64,000 nt of DNA from Labia minor (Eukaryota; Arthropoda; Insecta; Dermaptera; Spongiphoridae). The stretch spans positions 30,760,611 through 30,824,610 of the forward strand of contig OY720345.1 in assembly GCA_963082975.1 (NCBI GenBank), in the 5' to 3' direction. The notes beneath the pieces were generated by a model that worked only from the letters and a program-made list of their open reading frames with translations, was not told the origin of the DNA and ran no database searches. A program made the translations under genes and the position numbers. Positions 35,403-45,197 of the stretch are shown here, piece by piece. Numbering within the stretch: position 1 is the stretch's first letter; every line of letters begins with the position of its first letter.

Positions 35403-36056
35403 AATTTTTCTAACATAAAAAAAAATATTCATAGCTTGAAAAGAAAATAATATTATAAAGGACCTCAGAATTTTTATTTGATAAAAGAAAATTTCTAAAT
35501 GTGTTTTATAATACTTATTTATGTTTTTTTTAAAAAAAGTCAAATAATATAATATATAAAAAAATATTTAAACTGATGATATACCCGATAGAGAACGTTT
35601 TCTTAATTTTTTTTCTTTTCAATAAATGATAAATTAAATTTTAAAGATTTTGTCCAATTTTTTCCTCTGACGTTTCTCTAATAACCTTTCAAATGATCAT
35701 AATAAGTCATCAATAATACACTACCATCATAAATAATAAATAGTTGATAGTTAAAAATTTACAAAATGTTGAACAATTCATTTTTAAATAAAATTTCTTA
35801 TCGGTTAATTAATCGTTTGTATTAATAAATTTATATATTATATTTAAATTTACACAAATAAATATACTTTTGCAACAATATTATTACCATTTCAATATTC
35901 ACAGGTGTTTTTATGTTATAATTAAAGAAGGAAATTTTTAAATTAAATTCATATTCAAATAAATAATTAATATAGATTTTGTTTAACTTCAAATGAAATT
36001 TAAAATTGAATTCAATTTTAAATTAATGTTATAATAATCATAATTATAATCAAAAG
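35403..36056. other. AT-rich intergenic DNA
   Basis: No coding or repeat structure recognised. Confidence 0.5.
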
Positions 36057-36125
36057 GCGCCACAGGTTGAGCGGTTAGCGTAGGTGGCTTACATTCTCGT
36101 GGTTCCGGGTTCAAGTCCCTGATAA
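36057..36125 (+). mobile_element. tRNA-like SINE head
   Basis: A-box-like GTTGAGCGGTTAGCG and B-box-like GGGTTCAAGTCCC are separated by ACATTCTCGTGGTTCC. The latter part is shared with the SINE at 59,241-59,508. The usual SINE body is absent: LINE coding sequence follows directly. Not a tRNA gene: no full cloverleaf with acceptor pairing was found. Confidence 0.65.
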
Positions 36126-36710
36126 AATTCCAAATATTGTTCTAAAGCACCTGCCAAAAAAAATTATTGAATATTATACATTAATTTTGAATAATGCTTT
36201 AAATAATTGGTATTTTCCGAGAAATTGGAAAAAAGCTAAAGTCGTCGCTATACCGAAGAAAGGTAAGGATTCCTCAGACCCCAATAATCTTAGACCAATC
36301 AGTCTATTAGCCAATATAGGTAAGGTATTTGAAGTGATTGTTAACATGAGATTAGTCTCTGCCTGCATTGATAAAAATCTCCTCCCCGAAGCACAATTCG
36401 GTTTCAGATTCAAACATTCAACTATTCATGCAATAGCCAAACTGACATCTGACATCTGTTGGGCTCTTAATGGTGGCAACTATGTAGCCGCCTTCCTCAT
36501 AGATGTGGAGAAAGCATTCGACACAGTCTGGAGAGAAGGGCTGATTTTTAAATTATTAAAAAACAATTATGACATTAATTTAGTTAAATTAATCTGGAGC
36601 ATGATTGATGGTAGAACATTTTCTACCTACGATAGAGGTGCGAAATCATCAATCGAGTTTCAAGTTGCAAATGGTCTCCAACAGCCCCTTCTATTTAATC
36701 TCTTTCAGTT
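36126..36710 (+). mobile_element. Jockey-like LINE, reverse transcriptase segment
   Basis: A frame open from GATAAAATTCC encodes the RT fingers/palm: NWKKAKVVAIPKKGKD, NLRPISLLANIGKVFE, PEAQFGFRFKHSTIHA and AAFLIDVEKAFDTVW, which carries the first catalytic Asp. It stops at VANGLQQPLLFNLFQ, where another element has inserted. The 5' part (endonuclease) is absent. Confidence 0.8.
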
Positions 36711-37090
36711 GCGTACCTAGGGGGGTGCGGAGGGTGCGGTCCGCACCGGGCGGCACTTATCTTGGGGCGGCATTTTTTATATTTAGTTATAGTTGTAAAA
36801 AGCAACTTATTCATTTCATATTTATTTTTTTTCTTTCTTGAATAATAAATGATTATTATGATTATTATAAGTTTACTATTTGATTTATATAAATTATGAT
36901 TAACTATATGATTTCGAATATTATTCCTCGGTGTATATAAATGCATTGTAGTGTAAATTTTGAATTCTAATTCCAAGAACAGGATAATAATTTTATTTTA
37001 TTGTATTCATTAAAATTCGTTGAATTCGTAAACGCATCTTTACGATTTTGTTCGGCAATTTTTCCTAACTAAAATTTTTTGATATCAGTT
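36711..37090. mobile_element. hAT-like insertion inside the LINE
   Basis: Begins CAGTTGCGTACCTAGGGGGG with a GC-rich start (GTGCGGTCCGCACCGGGCGG), similar to the CAGTGGCGTA family end at 30,995. No matching right terminus or 8-bp duplication could be found before LINE sequence resumes near 37,090, so the right border is approximate. Confidence 0.5.
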
Positions 37091-37485
37091 TATAAATGTC
37101 ATTTCTTTTGAAAAGTTTATATGATTACTTCGAAGTGATATACCAATATTTTTTAAAATTGAAATTATTAAGTTATCAATTATTCATTAGGCTTATAATA
37201 ACATATGGTTGCATGATATGGTATAATCAGAGTGCGTCAACAATGGAAGCTGTTAGATTGTTTGAAAGAAAGTGTCTTAGAGCCTGCTTGAGCAGTTACA
37301 GGTCTGTTGAGTCGGACTATAAAAAATATATAAGCAACAAAAAAATTTATAACATGACCGGCATCGGCAGAATTGACTGCTTCATGCTCAGGCTTATTAG
37401 AGGCCATTTTAGCAATATCATTAAAGTTACAGACAACAATTTAATTTATGGCGCCTGCCTTCCACATGATACCTATTTCAAAAAT
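37091..37485 (+). mobile_element. Jockey-like LINE, C-terminal segment
   Basis: Encodes FIRLIITYGCMIWYNQSA, MEAVRLFERKCLRACLSSY and KKIYNMTGIGRIDCFMLRL, the usual C-terminal part of this LINE type. About 200 residues, including the FADD motif region, are missing between this and 36,710, so deletion accompanied or preceded the insertion. Confidence 0.7.
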
Positions 37486-37487
37486 AG

Positions 37488-37554
37488 TAAAAAATCTCCA
37501 CATGTGAAATTTGGTGTGAAAACAATATCTTCCCTTCATATAGTCGGTCGGTAA
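37488..37554 (+). repeat. Stray arm of the long-TIR family
   Basis: CTCCACATGTGAAATTTGGT continuing to AGTCGGTCGGTAAA matches the outer 60-odd bases of the foldback arms at 17,547 and 29,050. It directly follows the LINE frame. Confidence 0.7.
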
Positions 37555-37559
37555 AAATA

Positions 37560-40500
37560 TTAATAATATTAATAAACGCCAAAAAGTGTAATTTAATTAA
37601 TATACAAAGAATAAAGAACGATTATTCTCTATTTGAAAATTACAGCTATTTTTATTTTTTTAAAAATATAAATTTATATAAATTCTTCAAGTAAAAATAA
37701 TAATAAAATAGAAGTTAAATTCGATGATGTTCATCTGAAATATATTTCTTTAAAATAATGTACTTATTTTATATATATTATCTTTGTAAGATCAGAGATT
37801 TTTGCCATTTAATAAATTCTCTTTTATTTAATAATATTAGAGCCAGAGTGTAAAGATAAGAAAAAAGGGATGAGTTAAATTGAAGGTTGGAAATGGATAA
37901 ATGTCTATGAGAATGAGAATAACAAAAAGGTATGTTTGATTATATTTTTCTTTTGTTTTTGTTTTTTATTTTTCATTTTTGTTTTTTTTCATTTACATAT
38001 ATATGTATATCCCTTCTATATTGAAAAGAATAAACCTTCCAAGTGAGTTTTTCTGACTGCGACTAGTCAGAAAGAGAGAGAGATGGGAGGGGTAGCAGAT
38101 TAGATTAGATTGGGGAAGTGAAACACAGGGTGGATTTAGAAGTCGTGTGTCTATGTGTATGTGTGTGTATGTATATACGTGTGGGCTGGCGCAATTGGTT
38201 TTCAGGGAAAATGAATAATGGTTCAGTTTTGTTTAAAGTGTACAAAGCAAAAGGGCATACAAACCTTATTTTAATTATTATCCTTCTCTCTTTATATTAT
38301 CAACCGCCGTACCCCCTTTTTCTCATCCCCCTCCCATTCTCTTTTTTCACTAACAACTCAGAGAGTAAAATAATAATTTAGCACCATTCTACAATTTTAT
38401 ATTATTAATTTATTTTTTGACTAACACAATAAACCTTAATTTTCAATAGATTTTCTTCTAGTCACATTGAATATGGGTCAAAAGTTTTTTTCACACATTT
38501 TAAAATCCGTAAATGAGCTGAAATCTTCTATACACGATTGTTTTGGAAAATAAATCAATAATTTAATTATGATCAATAAAAATTAATTTATTAATACTAA
38601 TTTATTTAATTTATTAATTATTTGAGAAGTGATGTCAAATACAAATTCAAAACTCAAATCATTTCTATTTAATAAAATGAAATGACAAATAATTATTATT
38701 TAAATTATTATAGAAGAAGAATATCTGAGAAGTGGCGCCACCAAGGAAATCAAAACTTGATTATATAATTATTAATAAAATTAATTAAATATTATTTAAT
38801 TAAAATAATATAATAAAAAAAAGTTCATTTTAGATTAAATTTTATTAAATATATAGCAAAAGAGTTATTTTACCAAAAACATAATTGCCCTCATGAAAGT
38901 CTATAAAAAATGGTAGTTTTTATAAATTAATAAATTTAAATAATTATTATATGTATATAAATAAGTATATATGGGACTATTTTACCATTGGATGTCATAT
39001 TTAAATTAGGCAGTAATAAAGGAATCCTCATAAATGCAATTTTAATAAAAATACAAGAATCTGTACTAGATAAAAGAAACCTTCAGATGATACATGTATG
39101 CTTTTGATAATTGAAAATTTGTTTAATTAGCTATCAAAATAGGAACGTTATTTTATCTAAAAAGTTATTATATCTTTAAGAATTATTATTGGTAAACTCT
39201 ATTAAAAAGGTGTAAGAGGGATTCCCTCTTAAAAGAAAGCCGCCAGTACGGCCGACTTAAATAATACTTTTAATCTCTTACTTTGTCAGCAAGAGGGTAA
39301 AATAAAAACAAAGACTTCGAACAATCTCTGGGTCTCACCGAAAACCTTTTGTCAGCAGGTGGCTAAAGATTTCCGAAAAGACAAAGTAACGAATTTTATA
39401 AAATATGACAAAGTACATCAACAGTCACCCTCTTTATTAAAGACCGCTCATCGATGATTGGCAAATGAACAGCCAATCATCAATCAAGATATTCAACCGC
39501 GAAATAACGCGTGCCTAAACAAGTCAGTCTACACCGGACGCTACTCATTAGAGGACGTGCGTATCATACTCATCCCTCCTTATCCACACCCCACCCATAT
39601 CCAACCTCTAGTCATCCACCCCTCACCTCCAAATACCCACCCCCTCTACAAAGGTATTTATATATTATATATTATTTTAAAATTTATATTTTTGAATTTT
39701 ATTCAATTTATAATTATAGTTTAAATCTATTATAAATTTTGATAATTAGTGTACTTGAACTTAAGTTTTTCTTTTTATTTTTAATATTTTTTTTTGTTTG
39801 TCTTACTTATATAAATATATATATATTTTTTGGTGTTTTGTTTACTAATTTTCAATTATAATTTTCATTTATGTATATATATTTCTTTCTGAAAACATTT
39901 AAGGTGAATGTACCAGTAGTTGACATTATAAGGACAACTTTATCTTCTATTTTTTATCAGATATTCATTTGAAATTTGAGTGATATGATTCATTGGTTAA
40001 TAATGAAGAATTTTTCTGCAAACCAATGCAATTTTCTATTTCTTTTATTTTTTATATTTTTTTTTTAACATTAGCATCTATAAGCACCAGTAGTTGACAC
40101 CCTTAAAATTAGGTAATATGGACATTCAATTAATAATATTTTATATTGATGTCAATACTAAAAAACAAAATTAAAAATAAAAATTAGTAATTTGGCTCCT
40201 TAAGAATTCGAAGAACAAAATATTAAAATATCCATTTGTTCGTTTCTATAAAAAGTAAATGTGCCGTTTACTCAAAACTTTTATATTTACACATCTTCAA
40301 TAGAGAAGGAATTACTTTCTTATAGCGCGCATTTAGAAATGTTTATTCAGATGTAAGTCTTATTATCCGATATTAAATGTATAAGTGTCAACTACTGGTA
40401 CATTTACCCTAATTATTTCAAGAGCTGTATTTCATATCAGTTCCATTATTGAAATATTATGTTTATATTTGATATAGGTATATTAAATTTATTTGAATAA

Positions 40501-40582
40501 TCAAAATTGTTTAGAGATCCCAACTCTTCTCTAAATCAAAGTTTAATTGTTTTATTTAATTGAAGACTATTTCGTAACAGAC
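37560..40582. other. Intergenic DNA with two strong hairpins
   Basis: AT-rich overall. A (TG)n run lies near 38,155. At 39,210-39,620 the DNA is more complex and contains AAGAGGGA-T-TCCCTCTT (39,214-39,230) and ATGATTGGC/GCCAATCAT with a 9-base loop (39,454-39,480). Frames at 39,458-39,735 are Pro/His-rich translations of C-rich sequence and are not supported as genes. Confidence 0.4.
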
Positions 40583-40736
40583 TTAAGGCCGGTCCAGACG
40601 GAGCTCCGTTTTGCACAACGTTTTAAATCCGCGCAGTTTTAAGACGGAATGAAATCGTTGCAACTTTGAGCGTCCAGACGGTACAGTCTTGACGGTGCAG
40701 TCTTGTATTTTCCGCTCAGTTTTGTGTGATATCGCC

Positions 40737-42908
40737 ATGGAGGAGGTTCTCCTGTGGTCAATTTTCGCCTGCTGTATTGTAAAAAAAAAAGATTGGAACA
40801 CATCAGAGGAACCATTCGTTCAAAATAGTCACGGAAATGGCTTTTAAAAAGGCGGGACTTTTCCCATATAAGATTATTGCGTGAATTACGTGACGAACCT
40901 AATGATTGGCGAAACTACTTGAGAATGGACATGGACACGTATATTTACTTATTGGAATTAGTGACACCGCATATCAAGAAAGAAAATACTTGTATGAGAG
41001 CAGCAATATCACCACATGAAAGGCTAACAGCAACTTTAAGATTTTTGGCAACCGGCAGAAGTTACAAAGACCTGGAGTTCACAACAATTATATCAAAACA
41101 ATCGCTAAGTGAAATCATTCCCGAAACATGTGAAGCTATCTACAAGGTGCTGAAGAAGGATTACTTGAAGGTAAGAAATATTGTTATTTTCCATAAACGA
41201 TTTATTATTTAATTGAACATTATAAACTTTATTATTGTAGACAAGTTATTATGGTAAGCAATAGAAATGCACGCAAGTATACTTCAGTTTGGTTGAAATG
41301 ATGACAAGTAGGTTCCAACGGGAGAGTGGGCAGGGGCTTGGTGGGCGCGTATCTGTACATCTTGTTCACCTTGCTGTGGGATGATGCATGAAACTGCCGG
41401 AATTTGCCCAATTGTTTCATACTCCTGAGTGTGAGGTATTTGTTCTGTGGCGTAGTTATGTGGCTTAGGCTGCGACTGCTGCGAGAAGGAGTGGTATTGT
41501 CCAACTTGTGAAGAAAGATTTTGTTGCATTCTGATTTGATGTGGCGTATTCTGTTGACGCCAATAATTCGTGGCATTCATTGAACCAAAATCATCTTGTC
41601 GCTGGCTAGTCATGTCAACAATTCGAAAATTTCTGGTAAGCGTACCCAACTCAGCTTCGAATAAAACGTCGGAAATTAGTTTCTGAGCAATTATGTTTTG
41701 TGAATTCGGGACGTCTCTGAGTTTATTAGCCACATGTTTTCCGAATACCTGAAATGCATCATCTGCCTGTAGCGATTCCAGTTTCTTCCCTATCACCTGC
41801 AGGACTTCAGTTGTGCCATCATCATTCCCAACAGCCTTCCTCTTGTTACGAGTTAACTTGCGCGAGGTATTGACAGAATGGGAAGTACTCGTAGATGCTT
41901 CGGAAGCAGGAGTAGCAGGGGTAGTAGCAGCTTCACTGGGCCCACTGTCAATAACAGTTTCTTGCACATCGTCTTCCACCTGAAAATATTAAACAATAAA
42001 TGTATTATTGATCTCCATATTTTTATTGTTTTTACAAATTTTCAATGAGGATGAAACTCTTGCAATATTTCTTCTTTTTTTGTTTTGTTTCAGTTTCCCA
42101 AGACTGAAGAGGAGTGGATGGAAGTTGCAGCGGAGTTTGAAAGAATGTGGCAGTTCCCTCATTGTTTAGGGTCAATTGACGGAAAACATATTAGAATTGT
42201 GCCACCTAAAAGAAGTGGGTCCTATTATTTCAATTACAAAAAAACCCACAGTGTTGTTCTTATGGCAATAGCCAATGCCAATTGCGAGTTTTTGTATTGT
42301 GATATAGGAACAAACGGTCGGATCTCAGATGGAGGAGTCATAAATAATACTCAATTTTATGAAAATCTCGTTAACAACGAGTTAAAAATTCCAAAACTCC
42401 GATCCATTGGAAGTTCAAACAGAGTTTTAAGATATGTTTTTGTTGGGGATGAAGCCTTCGCTATGCGTCAAGACCTTCTCAAACCATATCGACGAGAAAC
42501 ATTAACAAGGGACCGAAGAATTTTTAATTACCGCCTATCTAGGGCGAGGCGTGTTGTTGAAAACACATTCGGCATTTTGGCTTCCCGATTTCGTATTTTC
42601 CACACAAGTATTAATAGATGCATAACGTCGATACTGTAGTTCTTGCGTGTTGGGCTTTACACAACTTTTTGCGGAGAAAGTCCCCCCAAAACTACACCCC
42701 TCCAGAAAGTATGGATCAGGAAAATATTTCTGAATGTACTGTTGAATTAGGTGAAAGATGTAACCCAGAATTAGTGCACGACCTACAGCGTGGACCAAGA
42801 GGCCACATGTTGAACAATGCTAACGGGGTCAGAGATCATTTCAAGGGGTACTTTAACAATGAGGGGTCTGTTCCTTGGCAAGATAGATTTATAACTTTAA
42901 ACAATTAA
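40737..42908 (+). pseudogene. Harbinger transposase, two exons, broken
   Basis: A PIF/Harbinger DDE nuclease. Exon 1 (start likely at 40,737) ends YKVLKKDYLK with donor GTAAGA (after 41,170). Exon 2 starts at 42,094 (TTTCAG acceptor), phase 0, with FPKTEEEWMEVAAEF. Catalytic motifs are visible: LGSIDGKHI, VFVGDEAFAM and RRVVENTFGIL (Asp, Asp, Glu). Three lesions are seen: the initial ATG frame is out of phase with the rest at an A10 run (40,781-40,790), an in-frame TAG lies at 40,826-40,828, and a frameshift near 42,617 separates RIFHTSINRC from NVDTVVLACWALHNFLRRK. The tail ends at 42,908. Exon 2 lies inside the intron of the antisense MADF-type gene. Confidence 0.85.
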
Positions 42909-43466
42909 TGGCGTACATAAATAATTATTTGGTACTTTTATTTTTTAGTAGATACTTGTAATAAACATTGTAAAAGCTGATTGTACCTATTAAATAAAAG
43001 AATATGTTTCAGTTAATAAAGCGATTAGGTAATAATAGGAAATTTTGTTTTTTTTTCTTACCAGGTGTGATGATTCGTCGCAGTTTACAGACTCTTCACT
43101 TTCGTCCATGGTATTCCTCGACGGCCTTGGTGTCTCCTGATCATTGAGAAAATGCAGCAAATCGAAATACCACAGAGATGGCTTGTAAATTTCGTCTTAT
43201 CCAGCCCCAGATCGAATCGATTTGTTTACCTTTGCCAATTCTTTGCGATAAACGCTTCTCAAAGAATTGACTTTCTTCACCACTGTCTCCCTGCTCGCGT
43301 TGACATCTATTTCTTTGAACTTTTCAACCAATCTCTCATACTCTTCCCCCTTTTTGTCCCTGTCACTGTACTCTTTGTATTTAACTCGCCAAATGCACGG
43401 AAAACTTTCATAAAGTGAAATAAAATCAGTCAAAAACTCGCGAGAACATTGCCGAAGATCTGCCAT
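41284..43466 (-). pseudogene. Harbinger accessory MADF-type protein, two exons, nonsense codon
   Basis: The second protein of Harbinger transposons helps the transposase bind DNA and enter the nucleus (family knowledge). Exon 1 runs 43,466-43,062 and starts MADLRQCSREFLTDFISLYE. It shows a MADF/Myb-like domain (CIWRVKYKEYSDRDKKGEEY, VVKKVNSLRSVYRKE). After SIRSGAG a TAA (43,197-43,199) interrupts, yet the frame continues as DEIYKPSLWYFDLLHFLNDQ, usual for this family. Donor GTAAGA follows 43,062. Exon 2 starts at 41,979 (TTTTCAG), phase 0, with a Ser/Thr-rich linker, a basic stretch (RKLTRNKRKAVG) and a Gln-rich tail ending at 41,284. It lies inside the transposase intron. Confidence 0.8.
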
Positions 43467-43707
43467 GGTCGGATGATTAGAGAAAACTGAGGAACAAAAC
43501 GGATTGGAAAACGGAGTAAGTGTCCACACGCAACGACATGTCACGGTTTTCAGAGCTCACGAGCTCAGTTATCGCTGCAACTGTGCAGTCCTCCCGACGG
43601 ACTCAAAACTGCGCAGTTTTCCGGTCCACACGCAACGTTTTGTCTGCAACGTCTTGAACTGCGGAGACAAAACGTTGTGCAAAACGGAGCGTCTGGACCG
43701 GCCTTTA

Positions 43708-44970
43708 CGATCAAACCAACTGTACCCTTCTTGATTATCTAGATATCTAGATCATTCAAAGAGTTTCTGATCAATTTAAATTACTCGTGCATTATTTGGT
43801 TTTGTACTTCCATTTAAATTCAATTTACTTAAATAAAAATTATTTTCTTATTAATTTTTAAATAATACTATAATTTATGAAGGGGAAAGGAGCAAAATAA
43901 CCCTGAATATTTTATTCAAATAATTATATGTAATTTTAAATTAATTTATAATTTTATTAATGTTTTTCTTGTACTATTATATAATTTTTATAAGAATGAA
44001 ATGAACAATAAAATTTATTTTTATTTAAGAGTTAAGGAAATTTGTAAATTTCACTGTTAAATTATATAAGGGATTAAGATTTATGTGTCATAGTTGGAGT
44101 TGTCACCAAGTCTTGGAAATTTTATGTGTAGTAACTAAATAAATTTTCTATCACATAGGCCATTTGCCTCTTTGATTTATAATCTTCGTGAATTCAAATG
44201 ACATGACTGGCACGTGCCTGATGTTCAACCCTCGCAGTCTACGATTCTTTTAGAATGACGATGCCTCTATAAGGGTGTGTGTGTGTGTGTGTGTTTGTGT
44301 TTTTCTCCCTAGTTTAAACATTCATTTAAACATAACTCTCTTTCACTCTTCACCCCAATTTGGGCCTTTTGCTGCTAATGCCAGAGACATCTTCTGACCA
44401 AGCTTTGAATTATATAAAATTATTTTACCTTCTAAAAACACCTGAATTTTCAGGTATATCAATTCAAAATTTTTTATTTGTTCAAGATTTGTTTTGACTT
44501 GAAAATACATCTTAATTTGTAATTATTTTTAAAATTCATAAACCATTATTTGAATGTTTTGATATTTATTTTATAAATAAAATAATATCATAAAATATAA
44601 GTTTATATGTATATATTTTTCATTAAAAAATTTATAAAAAAGTTAGTTGGTATATACTTATCTTTAAAATCATAATTATATGATTAGTAAACAATTTAAA
44701 TAAAATTAAAATGACCTTTAACTCTATTTGAAATACATTAACAATATTGATAAAATAATTAAAGAATGAGATGAAATTTTTGAAATATATTTTTTTTAAA
44801 TTATATTCTATATTTACTTTGTAATGTTATAATTAGTTTTTATTAATTTTATATTTTGTATTTGTAAATATTTGTAAGTATTAATGTTTAATGATAATGA
44901 TTATGATAATAGTCCAATGTATGGATGTTTAACAAAAGATTATTTAATATAGATAACATTGCTTAATAGT
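43708..44970. other. AT-rich intergenic DNA
   Basis: Includes a (GT)n microsatellite at 44,275-44,294. No coding sequence recognised. Confidence 0.5.
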
Positions 44971-45015
44971 TATATAATGAAGCCCTGTCAGGGAGTTTAG
45001 GTCATTTCAGTTCAG
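44971..45015 (+). promoter_or_regulatory. Candidate core promoter of the deaminase gene
   Basis: TATATAA (44,971-44,977) is followed 33 bases on by TCATTT (A+1 at 45,004, matches TCAKTY), then TCAGTTCAGTTTCC. The ATG is at 45,198. A splice acceptor (GTTATAG, ending at 45,192) just before the ATG suggests a short intron in the 5' UTR. Seen in sequence; activity is inferred. Confidence 0.4.
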
Positions 45016-45197
45016 TTTCCAGTTGCTAGGAGACCTCCATTCACTTCTTTAACTTGCTTTAGATATCTTTCTTCTTTGATTTTTTTATTTTATTTTTTTA
45101 AAAAAAGACGTAATATATATTTTATATATAAAATAATTATTCAATGAATCGATATGATATAATTTAATTTGAATATGTTTTTTTTGTTATAGGAATT

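Larger units (their letters stand above)
40586..43704 (+). mobile_element. PIF/Harbinger transposon, complete ends, TTA TSD
   Basis: The termini AGGCCGGTCCAGACG and CGTCTGGACCGGCCT are perfect 15-bp inverted repeats. Homology continues inward for another ~25 bp (CTCCGTTTTGCACAACGTTT). TTA flanks both ends (40,583-40,585 and 43,705-43,707), the 3-bp duplication expected of this superfamily. Subterminal GC-rich repeats (CAGTCTTG, GTGCAGTC, ACTGCGCAGTTTT) lie inside both ends. The 3,119-bp element carries the two genes normal for the family, on opposite strands. Confidence 0.93.

Noticed and set aside
36057-36130. tRNA gene
   Set aside because: A- and B-box-like strings are present, but no complete cloverleaf or acceptor stem could be drawn, and the same head occurs in a SINE at 59,4xx.
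39458-39735. Pro/His-rich ORFs
   Set aside because: Two frames are open over the same C-rich stretch and both end in T-rich DNA; no family resemblance.
43504-43734. ORF at the Harbinger right end
   Set aside because: Translation of the terminal inverted repeat region.
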